Below, piece after piece: positions 12,843-23,800 of a stretch of 64,000 nt of DNA (positions are counted from its first letter, which is position 1; every line of letters begins with the position of its first letter). A program made the position numbers and the translations under genes. The notes beneath the pieces are model-generated. The model did no database searches, was not told where the DNA came from, and saw nothing but the letters and a program-made list of their open reading frames with translations. Source of the DNA: Mercenaria mercenaria (lineage: Eukaryota; Mollusca; Bivalvia; Venerida; Veneridae); contig NC_069377.1 in NCBI RefSeq assembly GCF_021730395.1, positions 40,936,501-41,000,500 of the forward strand, given 5' to 3'.

Positions 12843-14360
12843 AAAATGAGGTCAGGAGAAGTTTCACAGAAATTTTTAATTCTGTGCCAATGTTCATAAA
12901 AGTCTTCTTAGTTAATCAAAATTACTGATAAAAACTATATTCATTCAAACTTATCCTCAGTTTGCCTCAGCCCGCAGTAACACAGGTATTTACACACGGA
13001 ATTGTTTATGGTTATATTCATTTAAACTTGACATCAACATCGAGTGTGTTTTTCTTAATTCGTCCTCAACCTCGCAAAAACACAGCTTTTTACACATAAG
13101 ATTATTTACTACCTTTTCTGCAATTACATGCAACTACCTGCAGATGGGCATCAGAAGCAGACGGTAATGTCATAACTGTAACAAAGCGATCGTGTCATTT
13201 TCTTTCTTCCATTTTTTTCTTCTCTGCAACTGAGGGTGAACTTCCACACATCCCATACGTTATTGTGTTATTCTACAATTTTCACGTTAATGCAACGTTT
13301 CAAGAATGCAGCCTCTTCAAACTTTAAGACTACAGCAGTGTATGTATAGTTTAGAACATGATGAAAAAAATGGACAGAGTAAAGCATATAGACAACAAGC
13401 TAAAAACGTATACATATACAGGAACATAGTGCAACAACGCCTTTAAAGTAGATAATTCGGCGAAAAGTCTAAAACTCTATATCCCTTCCTGTTCCAAGGT
13501 TATAGAACAGTATATATAGAATTAACCCCCGGCAGCCGAATGCCTTATACACACATTGATAACTAAACACACGATATATGAACCACACAAAACTGCTGAT
13601 TAAATAGTCATATATAGGATTATGGAATTCATTCAATATTATTATAATAGAATTCCGCTTAAGCTTGTGTCAAGGGGAGGTGGAGGGGGGATAATCTTGT
13701 ACGTATTTGTTAATTACATGTATTATAATTTTTCTTGGATTTCGCTTATTTGCAACAGACTTCAAAAGTTTTTTCCAGAGTTGAGTTTGTATATACAAAA
13801 TCGCAAAATCTTTTCACGTGGAGTTTAATAGCAGTTAAACATGAAGTTATGTGATTGAATAAATAAGTAGTGGTATAACTTGTTCAATTAGCAATGGAAT
13901 GAAATTTTGTAATCTGATGCAATACCTCGATTTCTCACGGCTATGCATATTTTTGCAACTGCGATTATCTTTATATCACGTCATAACTTTTTCCAGCCAC
14001 ACGCCCGGAAAGAGATACATGGGAAACTTCGATAACTCATTTAAATCTACAATGTGGTATAGGTCTCTATATTCTTCAATATTTTTCTCACGACCGCCAC
14101 GAACCGCAATGTACTAACCTCATTTCATATTTAAGATTGCAATGTATTCGTATTCCAGAGTCTTCTCGGCCTGTGTCAAAGTTTGTTTTGGGCGTTTTTA
14201 CACTGCTCCTTTTTGTGAAATGGAAACTTAACATTAGTTTTCTTGGCTGCTGCTGTTTTGTGCTTATTATTATTTTCTGTTTTCTTGATTACAGTCAAAT
14301 ACCTATATCGCTCGCTATGTAGGTTAAACAGGAGTCTTTTGCACTGGAATTCTACTTTTT
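12843..14360. other. Intergenic stretch, nothing recognised
   Basis: AT-rich sequence with short frames that lack recognisable domains. No terminal repeats or RNA genes were seen. Confidence 0.5.
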
Positions 14361-14576
14361 CTAACTTATGTAGCCTTGAGTCCCTGATTTTTTAAATCCT
14401 ATCAGAAATGTGTCAATGATTATTTTAGTTGGATCTGGCTGTGACAACTGGTCCCACAACGTAACACCAACATTTTCAAGTTCGTGGATCAAGTCGAGCA
14501 GAACAGAATCTCGCATTGGGGAGAGCACTGGACATTCAGTCATCAATGTGGCACTAACCGGACTTAAAGTTGTCAC
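14361..14576 (-). pseudogene. LINE ORF2 C-terminal scrap
   Basis: The minus-strand frame contains TECPVLSPMRDSVLLDLIHELENVGVTLWDQL. This resembles the conserved tail of CR1/jockey-type LINE ORF2 proteins, in which a Cys (LLECP..S.IR) is followed by amphipathic helices. No reverse transcriptase core lies next to it, so it is a short relic. The assignment rests on style and not on an alignment. Confidence 0.4.
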
Positions 14577-14927
14577 AAGGAAAGATTATAATATGATTTT
14601 GTGTCCTCCTGCCTTTCTGCAGGCCTAACTAAACTAAAGGATCCAGCGTGGGAGCCATCGCGCAATGGCTGCCAGGTATCTGAACACTAATTTTCACTTG
14701 GCATGGCAACAGAGGTCTAAATTGAAGCAAGTTTCTGTTTAAATTTCATTGTGGATGTATTTTTGACATTTTGGTAGGAAAAATGGGAGAGCAGGTTGTA
14801 TTTGGAGAAGTGAAGCTCAATTTTAGTATGAGTAGTACTTCCAGGTCACAGCAGTGTGATTTTGATGTCAGTTTACAGTAAGCAAATGTGACCAGAGAAA
14901 GCTCTCTTAGAAGATACATGACCCCTA

Positions 14928-15090
14928 CTTATCTCTTCATTTTATATCAGTTTTATCATGACTCTTTAAAATGAGGTAAGGATTTGTTCTCTGAAATGGG
15001 TCTAGCTATGTTTGGTAGCCATTTCAGAGAACAAATCCTTACCTCATTTTAAAGAGTCATGATAAAACTGATATAAGATGAAGAGATAAG
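14928..15090. repeat. Near-perfect palindrome, 72-bp arms, 19-nt loop
   Basis: The left arm is 14928-14999 and the right arm is 15019-15090. They are reverse complements with one mismatch seen. The loop is 15000-15018 (GTCTAGCTATGTTTGGTAG). After the right arm, the end of the left arm and part of the loop appear again in direct orientation (15093-15116). LTR element 2 is inserted in this second copy. Confidence 0.9.
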
Positions 15091-15116
15091 TTTTCTCTGA
15101 AATGGGTCTAGCTATG

Positions 15117-15345
15117 TGTAACAATTGGTAAATTTCTATTTCTAAATTTAACCTGTGAACCTTGACCTTAAGTTATCAGAATATTTCCATGAATGCATCA
15201 CTGACCAGCTCTGCAATATATACATATAATTCCCGCCATAAAGGCAGTTCTTAGATAAAACTTGAATAGCTCACATCTGTGTCTTTCTTGTTTATTACCT
15301 CACGTTAGTGAAATCCCGGAATGAAAATAATATAAAAACATTACA
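15117..15345 (+). repeat. 5' LTR of element 2
   Basis: Begins TGTAACAATTGG and ends AAAAACATTACA. It shares all but a short stretch with the copy at 19600-19812. The PBS follows directly. Confidence 0.93.
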
Positions 15346-15374
15346 TGGTGTCAGAAAATTTTGAAACTTAAAAG

Positions 15375-16250
15375 ATGGAATTAACAGGATTAAGTTCACC
15401 TGTAATTAACTGGGATTCCAGTAATCTCCCAGAACAATGGGAAAAATTTCAAAGACATGTGGAGTTAATGTTTTCTGGTCCGTTGAAGGAAAAATCGGAA
15501 CAAGAGAAAGTGTCGTATTTGCTTATATGGATTGGTGATAAAGGAAGAGACATCTATGCTACCTGGACAGACATATCAGCAGAGAACAGAAAAAAGTTGG
15601 ACTTCCTTTACGAGAGGTTTAAGGCGCACGTTCAGCCTACTTTAAACCCCATATTTGCGAGATACAAATTCAACAACCTCGTTCAAGGAAATGACACTAT
15701 TGACGCTTACGTTACAAAACTAAGATTGAACGCAAGAGACTGTAACTTTACAAACAGTGACGAGATGATCAGAGACCGAATCGTTTTCGGGACAAGTTCA
15801 TCGAAGATAAGAGAAAAATTAATTAACGTGGGTGCTGACCTTTCGCTATCAAAAGCCATTCAAATAGCGCAAAATCACGAATACTCAGTACAACAATTAC
15901 AAACCATGGCAAGAGACCAAGATATACATCACGTTAATCGAAGTCAGAGAAGGCCTGAAATCCAGCGACAAAGACATTCGCAGTATTACCAGCAGAAACC
16001 CGCAAGAGGTTCGAACAATCGCCAGGACACGAGTAAATGTGGCAAATGTGGACATACACAGCATAAAACTGGAAATGTGTGCCCAGCTCAGGGAGTAGAA
16101 TGTTACGCGTGTGGAAAATTGAATCACTTTTCATCTGTGTGTAGATCAAAGAAAGTTTACGACATTCAATATGAGGACAGTGTTAACGGATGTGATAGCT
16201 TGGATTACAATGATGAAGACACCCAGGATTTTTACGTTGACACGGTAAAC
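15375..16250 (+). CDS. Gag region of Ty3/gypsy element 2
   Basis: Begins MELTGLSSPVINWDSSNLPEQW. The retrotransposon-gag core includes YKFNNLVQGNDTIDAYVTKLR and RDRIVFGT. Two cysteine-rich knuckles follow (CGKCGHTQHKTGNVC and CYACGKLNHFSSVC). The end is an approximate domain boundary. This is a mobile-element fossil part. Confidence 0.9.
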
Positions 16251-19200
16251 AATTCTTCTCATCCTGATCGTGCATTTGTCACCCTACATGTTGGCCCCTC
16301 CTGCCCCGCTATAAAATTCAAACTTGACACAGGTTCTCAAGTAAATATCATTCCCTTGGATAAATTCCAAAGCCTTGATTATAGTGCCCCGTTGTTACCC
16401 CCAGACAGCAAACTATCATCTTACACTGGGAATGAGTTACCTGTAGTAGGTAAGATAAGAATGCAATGCTCTTACAACGGTATCACTACACAATCACTGT
16501 TCTATGTTGTAGATTGTGGTGCACCCCCACTAATTAGTCTACAGACCTCACTTGACCTTAAACTCGTACAGTTAACATATTCCGTGGTAAATACAGGCAA
16601 TGCAATGACATGACCACAGAGCAGGTTAAAACGGAATTTAAGGATTTATTCCAGGGTGTAGGACTACTCCCTGGAACATGCAAATTACACTTGAAACATG
16701 ATGCTGTACCCGTTGTTAATCCCCCGAGACGCGTCCCTGAGGCTTTAAGGACATGACTTAAAGCAGAATTAAAACGTATGGAGGATCTTGAGATAATCAA
16801 GAAGGTTACTGAGCCTACAGATTTTGTCAACTCTCTTGTCGTTGTTGAGAAACCTAAAACTGGAAAACTTAGGATTTGTCTTGACCCAAAGGCCCTAAAT
16901 GAGGCAATAATGAGACCACATTACCCTATGCCAACCCTCGAAGATGTTACTACGCGTCTTGCCGGTTCTGAGTATTTTAGTATACTTGACATAACCCATG
17001 CATATTGGAGTGTAAAACTTGAGGACGAATCTTCGTACCTTACATGTTTCTCTTCCATATTTGGTCGTTATAGATTCTTAAGACTCCCTTTTGGCATAAA
17101 AAGTTCCCAGGATATTTCCCAACGCAAGATTCATGAAATCTTTGAAGGACTATCAGGCATCACAACAATTGTTGATGATTTGCTGATAAGTGGGCGCTCA
17201 AGACAAGAGCATGGCGAAAACCTACGTCGCGTACTCGAACGTGCGCGTGTGAACGGTATTAGGTTTAACCCCGAAAAATGTGTAATTGGTGTCACTGAGG
17301 TGCCATTTTTTGGCCACCTCATTACATCTTCCGGCTTGAAAGCAGATCCGAAAAAAATTGAGGCTGTCACCAAATTAAGTATCCCGAAGAATCGAGCAGA
17401 ACTTGAAAATGTACTCGGTATGGTCAATTATCTTCAGAAATTTGCCCCAAATTTAGCAGAGGTTACAAGCCCGATGCGCGTCTTGCTTAAAAAAGATGTC
17501 GAATTTATATGGGATCAAGCCCAAACGGAGGCGTTTGAGCGCATGAAGCAAGTAATTACCGAAAGCCCAGTTCTAGCTTATTTTGACCATAAGAAACAGG
17601 TTACCCTTGAATGCGACGCTTCCAAATATGGTATTGGTGCAGCCATTATGCAAGATGGCCGCCCATTGGCATTTGCATCTAAAACTATGACCCAAACTGA
17701 GACTGGTTATGCCCAAATCGAAAAAGAAATGTTAGCCATTCTATTTGGGTGCAAGCGATTCCACCAGTATGTTTATGGCAGACACGTGATTTGTCATTCA
17801 GACTGCAAGCCCTTAGCATCAATCATGAAAAAACCATTGGCTGCAGCCCCACCCCGTTTGCAACGAATGATGTTGCAATTGTCAAAGTACGACATTGAAA
17901 TTCGCCACATAAGCGGAAAAGATATTCCGATTAGTGATTTGCTTTCAAGGCAGCCCTTATCTGAAACATTAGAAATAGATGGCCTTGATTTGCATATACA
18001 CACAGTTTTGCAAAGTCTGTTTATCACTGACCGAAGAGTTGAGTCATTGAAAATTTCCACTGACCAAGATCCCCAGATGCAAATGTTGAAACAGGTTATT
18101 CTTCAAGGTTGGCCGGTTTCCCACGTTGAGTGTCCCGAGAGTGTTATAGAATTTTTTGAATCATAGGGATGAACTCTCAGTCGCAGATGATCTTATCTTT
18201 AGAGGGCAAACATTAATTATCCCAAAGCCAGTTAGACAAGAAATGATTGAATCAGTTCACCAAGGTCACATGGGTACACAGAAATGTATATCAAGAGCAA
18301 GAGATGTCATGTTTTGGCCCGGAATGACCCAACAAATTACTAACTTTGTGTTAGCATGCCCAATATGTAACAAATATAGACGTTCTAATACAAAAGAACC
18401 ATTAACGCCCCATGAAATACCACAAAGGCCATGGCAAAACATTGCTGTTGACTTATTTTCTTTTGATGGAAATGACTACTTGGTTACAACAGATTATTAC
18501 AGCAGATTCTTTGAAGTTGATACCCTTCCAAATACCCAAAGTATCACCATCATTAGGAAGTTAAAAGTCCATTTTGCTCGTTACGGAATTTGCGAAAAAT
18601 TGGTAAGCGACAATGGTCCGCAGCTGTCATTAGCACTATTTGCCGATTTTGCAAATGAGTGGGGATTTTCGCACCAGACATCAAGCCCTCTTCATCCTGC
18701 TAGTAATGGATTAGCAGAAAAAACTGTGTCCATTGTCAAGCGTTTATTCCAAAAAGCTAAGGAAAGTAAGAAAGACCCTTACATAGCTATACTAGGATAT
18801 AGAAATACTCCATTAGATTGTGGGTATTCCCCTTGTCAGTTGTTGATGGGAAGGAGAACAAGATCTATCCTACCTATAACAAATAAACAACTTGAACCGA
18901 AAACAATCAACCCAGAAGAAGTTCGTGATAAAATACAAAAGGCCAAAAAGAAACAAAAAGGTTATTATGACAGACAAACAAAGCCCTTACCTCCACTTCT
19001 AATAAATGAGTATGTACGAGTTCAAATGGGAAAAATCTGGAAACCCGCCAAGGTTATTGAGAAGCACGATGACCACTCTTACTCAGTACAAACTCAAGAT
19101 GGAGCTATTTACCGCCGTAATAGGCGAGTATTGAATAAGACCAAGGAAAGATTCCCAGATATTACAGAATTCGCGCCAAATATTTTAGCTGGAACTTCAA

Positions 19201-19376
19201 AATTTTCCACTGAGATAAATAACCCTTGTGGAACCTCCACAGAAAATGCTGACCATTCAAATGTTCCCAGCCTACCTAGGCTACATTCCCAGACCCCTTA
19301 TGTAACACGATCAGGTAGAGAGATAAAACCGAACAGACAGTATGCTAACGAGAATTGGATTACTGATAGCAAATAG
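16250..19376 (+). CDS. Pol region of Ty3/gypsy element 2 (PR-RT-RH-IN)
   Basis: Domains by eye: protease around 16.3 kb (FKLDTGSQVNIIP), reverse transcriptase around 16.8-17.5 kb (LRICLDPKALNEA, ILDITHAYWSV, IVDDLLISG), RNase H around 17.6-17.95 kb (LECDASKYGIGAAI), and integrase around 18.2-19.1 kb ([45 protein letters not shown]). The order places it in Ty3/gypsy. It is broken and is treated as a fossil. Confidence 0.88.
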
Positions 19377-19599
19377 ATGGAATGTGCATAAGAACAATTT
19401 AAAGTATGAAGATACAAAAACAGTTTAGTTACACAGTTAATTCATTGATTATCAGTACATCGATCTTTCAGGAACTGTTAAATATAGTGTTTTATTTGTA
19501 TACTTCTAATATTATTTTATATCTATGCTATATTCAGATGCTGGTCTAAACTAAAATATAAAATTTGATTAATTGTCTTTAATTTCAAAAAGAAGGAAA

Positions 19600-19812
19600 T
19601 GTAAATTTCTAAATTTAACCTGTGAACCTTGACCTTAAGTTATCAGAATATTTCCATGAATGCATCACTGACCAGCTCTGCAATATATACATATAATTCC
19701 CGCCATAAAGGCAGTTCTTAGATAAAACTTGAATAGCTCACATCTGTGTCTTTCTTGTTTATTACCTCACGTTAGTGAAATCCCGGAATGAAAATAATAT
19801 AAAAACATTACA
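19600..19812 (+). repeat. 3' LTR of element 2
   Basis: A 213-bp copy ending AAAAACATTACA, preceded by a purine tract and followed by the target duplication CTATG. Confidence 0.93.
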
Positions 19813-19825
19813 CTATGTTTGGTAG

Positions 19826-20093
19826 GGGACGTCCGTGGCCGAGTGGTTAAGGTCGCTGACTTCAAATCACTTGCCCCTCATCAATGTGGGTTCGAGCCTC
19901 ACTCGGGGCGTTGAATTCTTCATGTGAGGAAGCCATCCAGCTGGCTTACGGAAGGTCGGTGGTTCTACCCAGGTGCCCGCTCGTGATGAAATAATGCACG
20001 GAGGGGTACCTGGGGTCTTCCTCCACCATTAAAGCTGGAAAGTCGCCATATGACCTGTCATGTGTCGGTGCGACGTTAAATCCAACAAAAAAA
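19826..20093 (+). mobile_element. tRNA-derived SINE beside LTR element 2
   Basis: The tRNA-like head has an A box TGGCCGAGTGGTTAAGG and a B box GGGTTCGAGCC. The body ends CGACGTTAAATCCAACAAAAAAA. The flanking 11-bp direct repeat ATGTTTGGTAG is at 19815-19825 and 20094-20104. Degraded relatives lie at about 30228-30370 and 34690-34873. Its target overlaps the target duplication of the LTR element, so the two insertions abut. Confidence 0.9.
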
Positions 20094-20264
20094 ATGTTTG
20101 GTAGCTCTTTATAAAAGGTCAGTTTTATATAGAATATATAGGGAAAACTATTTAGCTAATTGTGACCTACAATGCAGCCAGTCGTTCGATTTGGTGGTCT
20201 ATTACCTTTTACACGGTGCAAAACGGTGTCTATGTAAATTTACGCTGAGGACAGAAAGTGTCAA

Positions 20265-20420
20265 ATGACAGCAATGGCAAAAATGCCGGTAAAACTGGAT
20301 ATTACCATCGATCCTATGAAAATACAAGAAAATAACTGCTGTGAAGAAGTTTTAAGTGTATTAAAATCTGTGAGACCTTCATGGTTTGATAATGAAGAGG
20401 CAAAATCATTGAAATCTAAG
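20265..20420 (+). CDS. ETNK1: ETNK exon 1 (start codon)
   Basis: Encodes 52 residues, MTAMAKMPVKLDITID...EEAKSLKSK, in phase 0. The donor is GTCAGT at 20421. The N-terminus is the variable part of the family, so an extra upstream exon cannot be excluded. A MITE begins only 21 bp after the donor. Confidence 0.85.
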
Positions 20421-20828
20421 GTCAGTGTTGGATATAAATTCTACGGAATCCGGTTAGTGCCACATTGAATATCGGGCAACGCGACGAACAACAAAGAACA
20501 ACGACACACAACATTTTAACATTTGAATGTTTCATTGTCGCGCTAGGTTTCACACAACATGACACTCAACAACGAACAACAGCACTCAGTTTTTACTGCA
20601 ATATTTTTGCCTAAAACCTAGCATGACAATCAGAGTCTCAGACATTCAAATGTTAAAATGTTGTGTCATTGTACATTGTCATGCATCGCGTTGCAATGTC
20701 GTGCGTCGTGTCACGATGATTGTTTGAGGGCAACACACGACATTCAAATTTCAATCATCAATGTGGCACTAAACAGATTCCGTAAAATTCAGTTATCAGT
20801 ATCCTGGATAATTGACATTGCTCCTCAG

Positions 20829-20868
<40 letters not shown>

Positions 20869-23800
20869 TGCAGAATTCTATTTATTTCAGTTGCAAGGTC
20901 GCCTGTCATGCCTTTTCCTAGTCGAACTAATCAGACGCATACAGTTTGTTAGTTTGTAAATATCAATTTGTGACAGTGGCTGCAAATGTCAGAAATTAAG
21001 AAAGCAGCCACTCGGTGACAGTAAGCATGTCTAGCCTTTTCTGAGCTCCCTGGAAAGTGGCTAATTAGATCAGTGCCCTAACCAGATCAATACCTGGCCT
21101 AGTTAAAGTCACATGACAAAAACCAGGGAGTGTGGCCGTAGAAAGGGGACAGTAATTGACTGGACTGCATCCTGCAGATCTATGTGTTATCACGCCGGTT
21201 TGGCTGCCTCGCCGGGCGTCCATATGCTGGAACTGCACCACGACCTGAGGGCTTGATGGGCTGGAATATACCAACTCGATCCTGGATCAACATCTCTGAG
21301 GATTTTATTGTCTACCAGTTTTACCTCAGCTGGTTCATCGACGAAGAAGGATATATCAGCACTCCGGGGACTCCATAGGGGCACTTAAAGGGAAGACTGC
21401 AGGCTACATGGACGTCTGACGATGGCCTTCTATGGCGGTCAGCGGGACACAGACCAGGCAACCAGACATACAACTTGCTGTGGACTTCTCCAAATCGTCA
21501 TGGTGGGCGTTTTTGGCTACTTTTTTTACCAGCTGCTAGCGACAACGAGAAGGTTGTACTGCAGATAAATGAAGAAAAAGCTAAACATAGACACCACATT
21601 TAAGAGGATATAGGTAACAACGCAGACACAACACAACTACGCAGACACAACATAACTATGCAGATACACTACAACTATGATGTACCAAAAATCAATGTAC
21701 CATAACTACAATGAAATTACCTGCACTGTACCAGTCGCCTATATGGATTTTACCGGTGGCGACTGTAAACAAATAAACATACAAACACACAAGTCTGTCG
21801 TGCTGAGATGGCGTGGTGACACAACAGTATGAAACAATGCTTTACAAAGCAAAACGATGGATAGCAATGTGACTGAGAAAATATCTTGATGTTAAATTGT
21901 CTTATCACATGTATGTAAATAACACAGTAATTTATCGCACTGTTACTTTGCGCTGACATGCGTCATATCACATTGTCACGATGTCACTTCGCACTCTTGT
22001 GTGACATGCTCTACCTTTTTGATCCATGATATTAATGAGATATGACACACCCATGGCACTTTTAGCCAAAATTGTGACGGAGCCTTGGTCTGATAATCTC
22101 TTGTTCTTTGATATCAACAATGAAAACTGAATGATCACATCATGGACATCTTGTCATTAAAGAATCATGATTCTTAGATTAATAAGCACATCCCTAGTTG
22201 GTGCATTTGTATATATATATAGAGGATATTTGTTTGTTTCAGTGAAATATCAATTTTATTTCACAAATGAGCTTCAAAAACTGATATTTTCAGGAGTGGC
22301 ATAGCCATGAGCGAAAATGACTTTTTTGGTGTTCACAAGTGAAATAAAATTGATATTCCACTGACACAAACAAATTTTCTTTTTATTGTATATGTAAAAC
22401 TCTACTTTTCTTGCGTTATTTATATAAAATGTTGAAAATCACGGGAAAGGTCAGCAGAAAGCATAACACAAATGACGTCAGGAACTAGTTCGGCAAAAAC
22501 AGTGAAAAATAAAAATGAAAATACACTGTTTCAAAACTGTGGATTATCACTTTTATTTCACTGAAAAACTCTATAATTCACTGGAAAACATAAAATAATA
22601 CAAAAGCTTCAACCTTCCATCACATTTGAAGTAGTTGAATTGTATAGATTAACCCTTAGCCTGCTGGCTGCAAGTGATTCTGCCTTTGCGACCAGTGCAG
22701 ACCAAGATCAGCCTGCACATCCGTGCAGTCTGATCATGGTCTGCACTGTTCGCTATTCAGTCAGTAATTTTTCAGTGAACACCCCTTTGAATAATAAGTG
22801 GTATGGCCCAAATTGAATGATGGACCGGTCCATTTTAGATATTTAGCAGGGTAAGGGTTAATGCAAGTTTTCTTCTGTTACAGGTTTTCACTGGAGGTAT
22901 ATCTAACCAGTTGTATGGTTACTATCAGGACGGACATTTTAAAGACGATGTTGTTCTGATGAGGATTTATGGTAGTGGTACAGAACTTATGATAGACAGA
23001 GATCTTGAAAAACAAAATATACAGGTAAGCTGTGGCAACATCTTAAATGCTATGAGAAACTACAATTATTTATCGTCTATGAATTTTTCATTATAGTGTC
23101 TGAATCCTTATCTCGTTTATTAACGTTGGAGCTTTTAAAATAAGCAATGACACATTTTTAGCTCACCTGAACTGAAGTTTCAAGGTGAGCTGTTGGTATA
23201 GGCAGATTGTCAGGTGTCTGTCTTAACATTTCAACTTCAATATCTTCTTTGAAACTACTTGCCAGAATTACACCAAACTTGTCTGTAGTATCTTAGCAGG
23301 GTCCCCTCTCAAGTTTTTTTTTTTCAAATCCATTTAGGAGCTACATTAACTTAAAATAGAAAAACGTAAAACAACTTCTTCTCATGAACCGATTGATGGT
23401 CATCACCAGACATAGTCTATAAGGTTTTTTTTCAGTTCAATTCAAATGGTTCCACTTGACCCATTTTAAGGACTGCCAGAGCTAAAAATAGAAAAAATAT
23501 TTAAACTCCTGACACGAACATCATGGTGAATCATCACCAAACTTGGTCTGTAGCATCCATGTAAGTTTTTTTCTGAAATTCGTTCAAATGGTTGACTGTT
23601 CAGTTTAGCCCCTTTAGGAGCTGCCAGAGGTTAAAAATAGAAAACAGAAGGCAAACAGAAATAAAAGTAGAAAAACCTGTTAATGATTTCTTCCCATTTC
23701 CTGCTTCATGGATCTTCACCAAACTTGGTCTGTAGAAACCTTATACGGACCTATCTCAGATTTGTTGAAATCATTCAGCTTGGCACCTTTCTAAAAATAG

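Larger units (their letters stand above)
15117..19812 (+). mobile_element. Ty3/gypsy LTR retrotransposon 2
   Basis: Second Ty3/gypsy element, of a different family from the first. Parts in order: LTR (229 bp), PBS beginning TGGTGTCAGAA at 15346, gag with CCHC knuckles, protease (LDTGSQ), reverse transcriptase, RNase H, integrase, a purine tract (AAAAAGAAGGAAA) and LTR (213 bp). The 5-bp target CTATG is duplicated at 15112-15116 and 19813-19817. The LTRs differ in length but otherwise look identical, so the insertion is recent. It is broken in about two places in the coding part. It lies upstream of the ethanolamine kinase gene in the same orientation. Confidence 0.95.
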
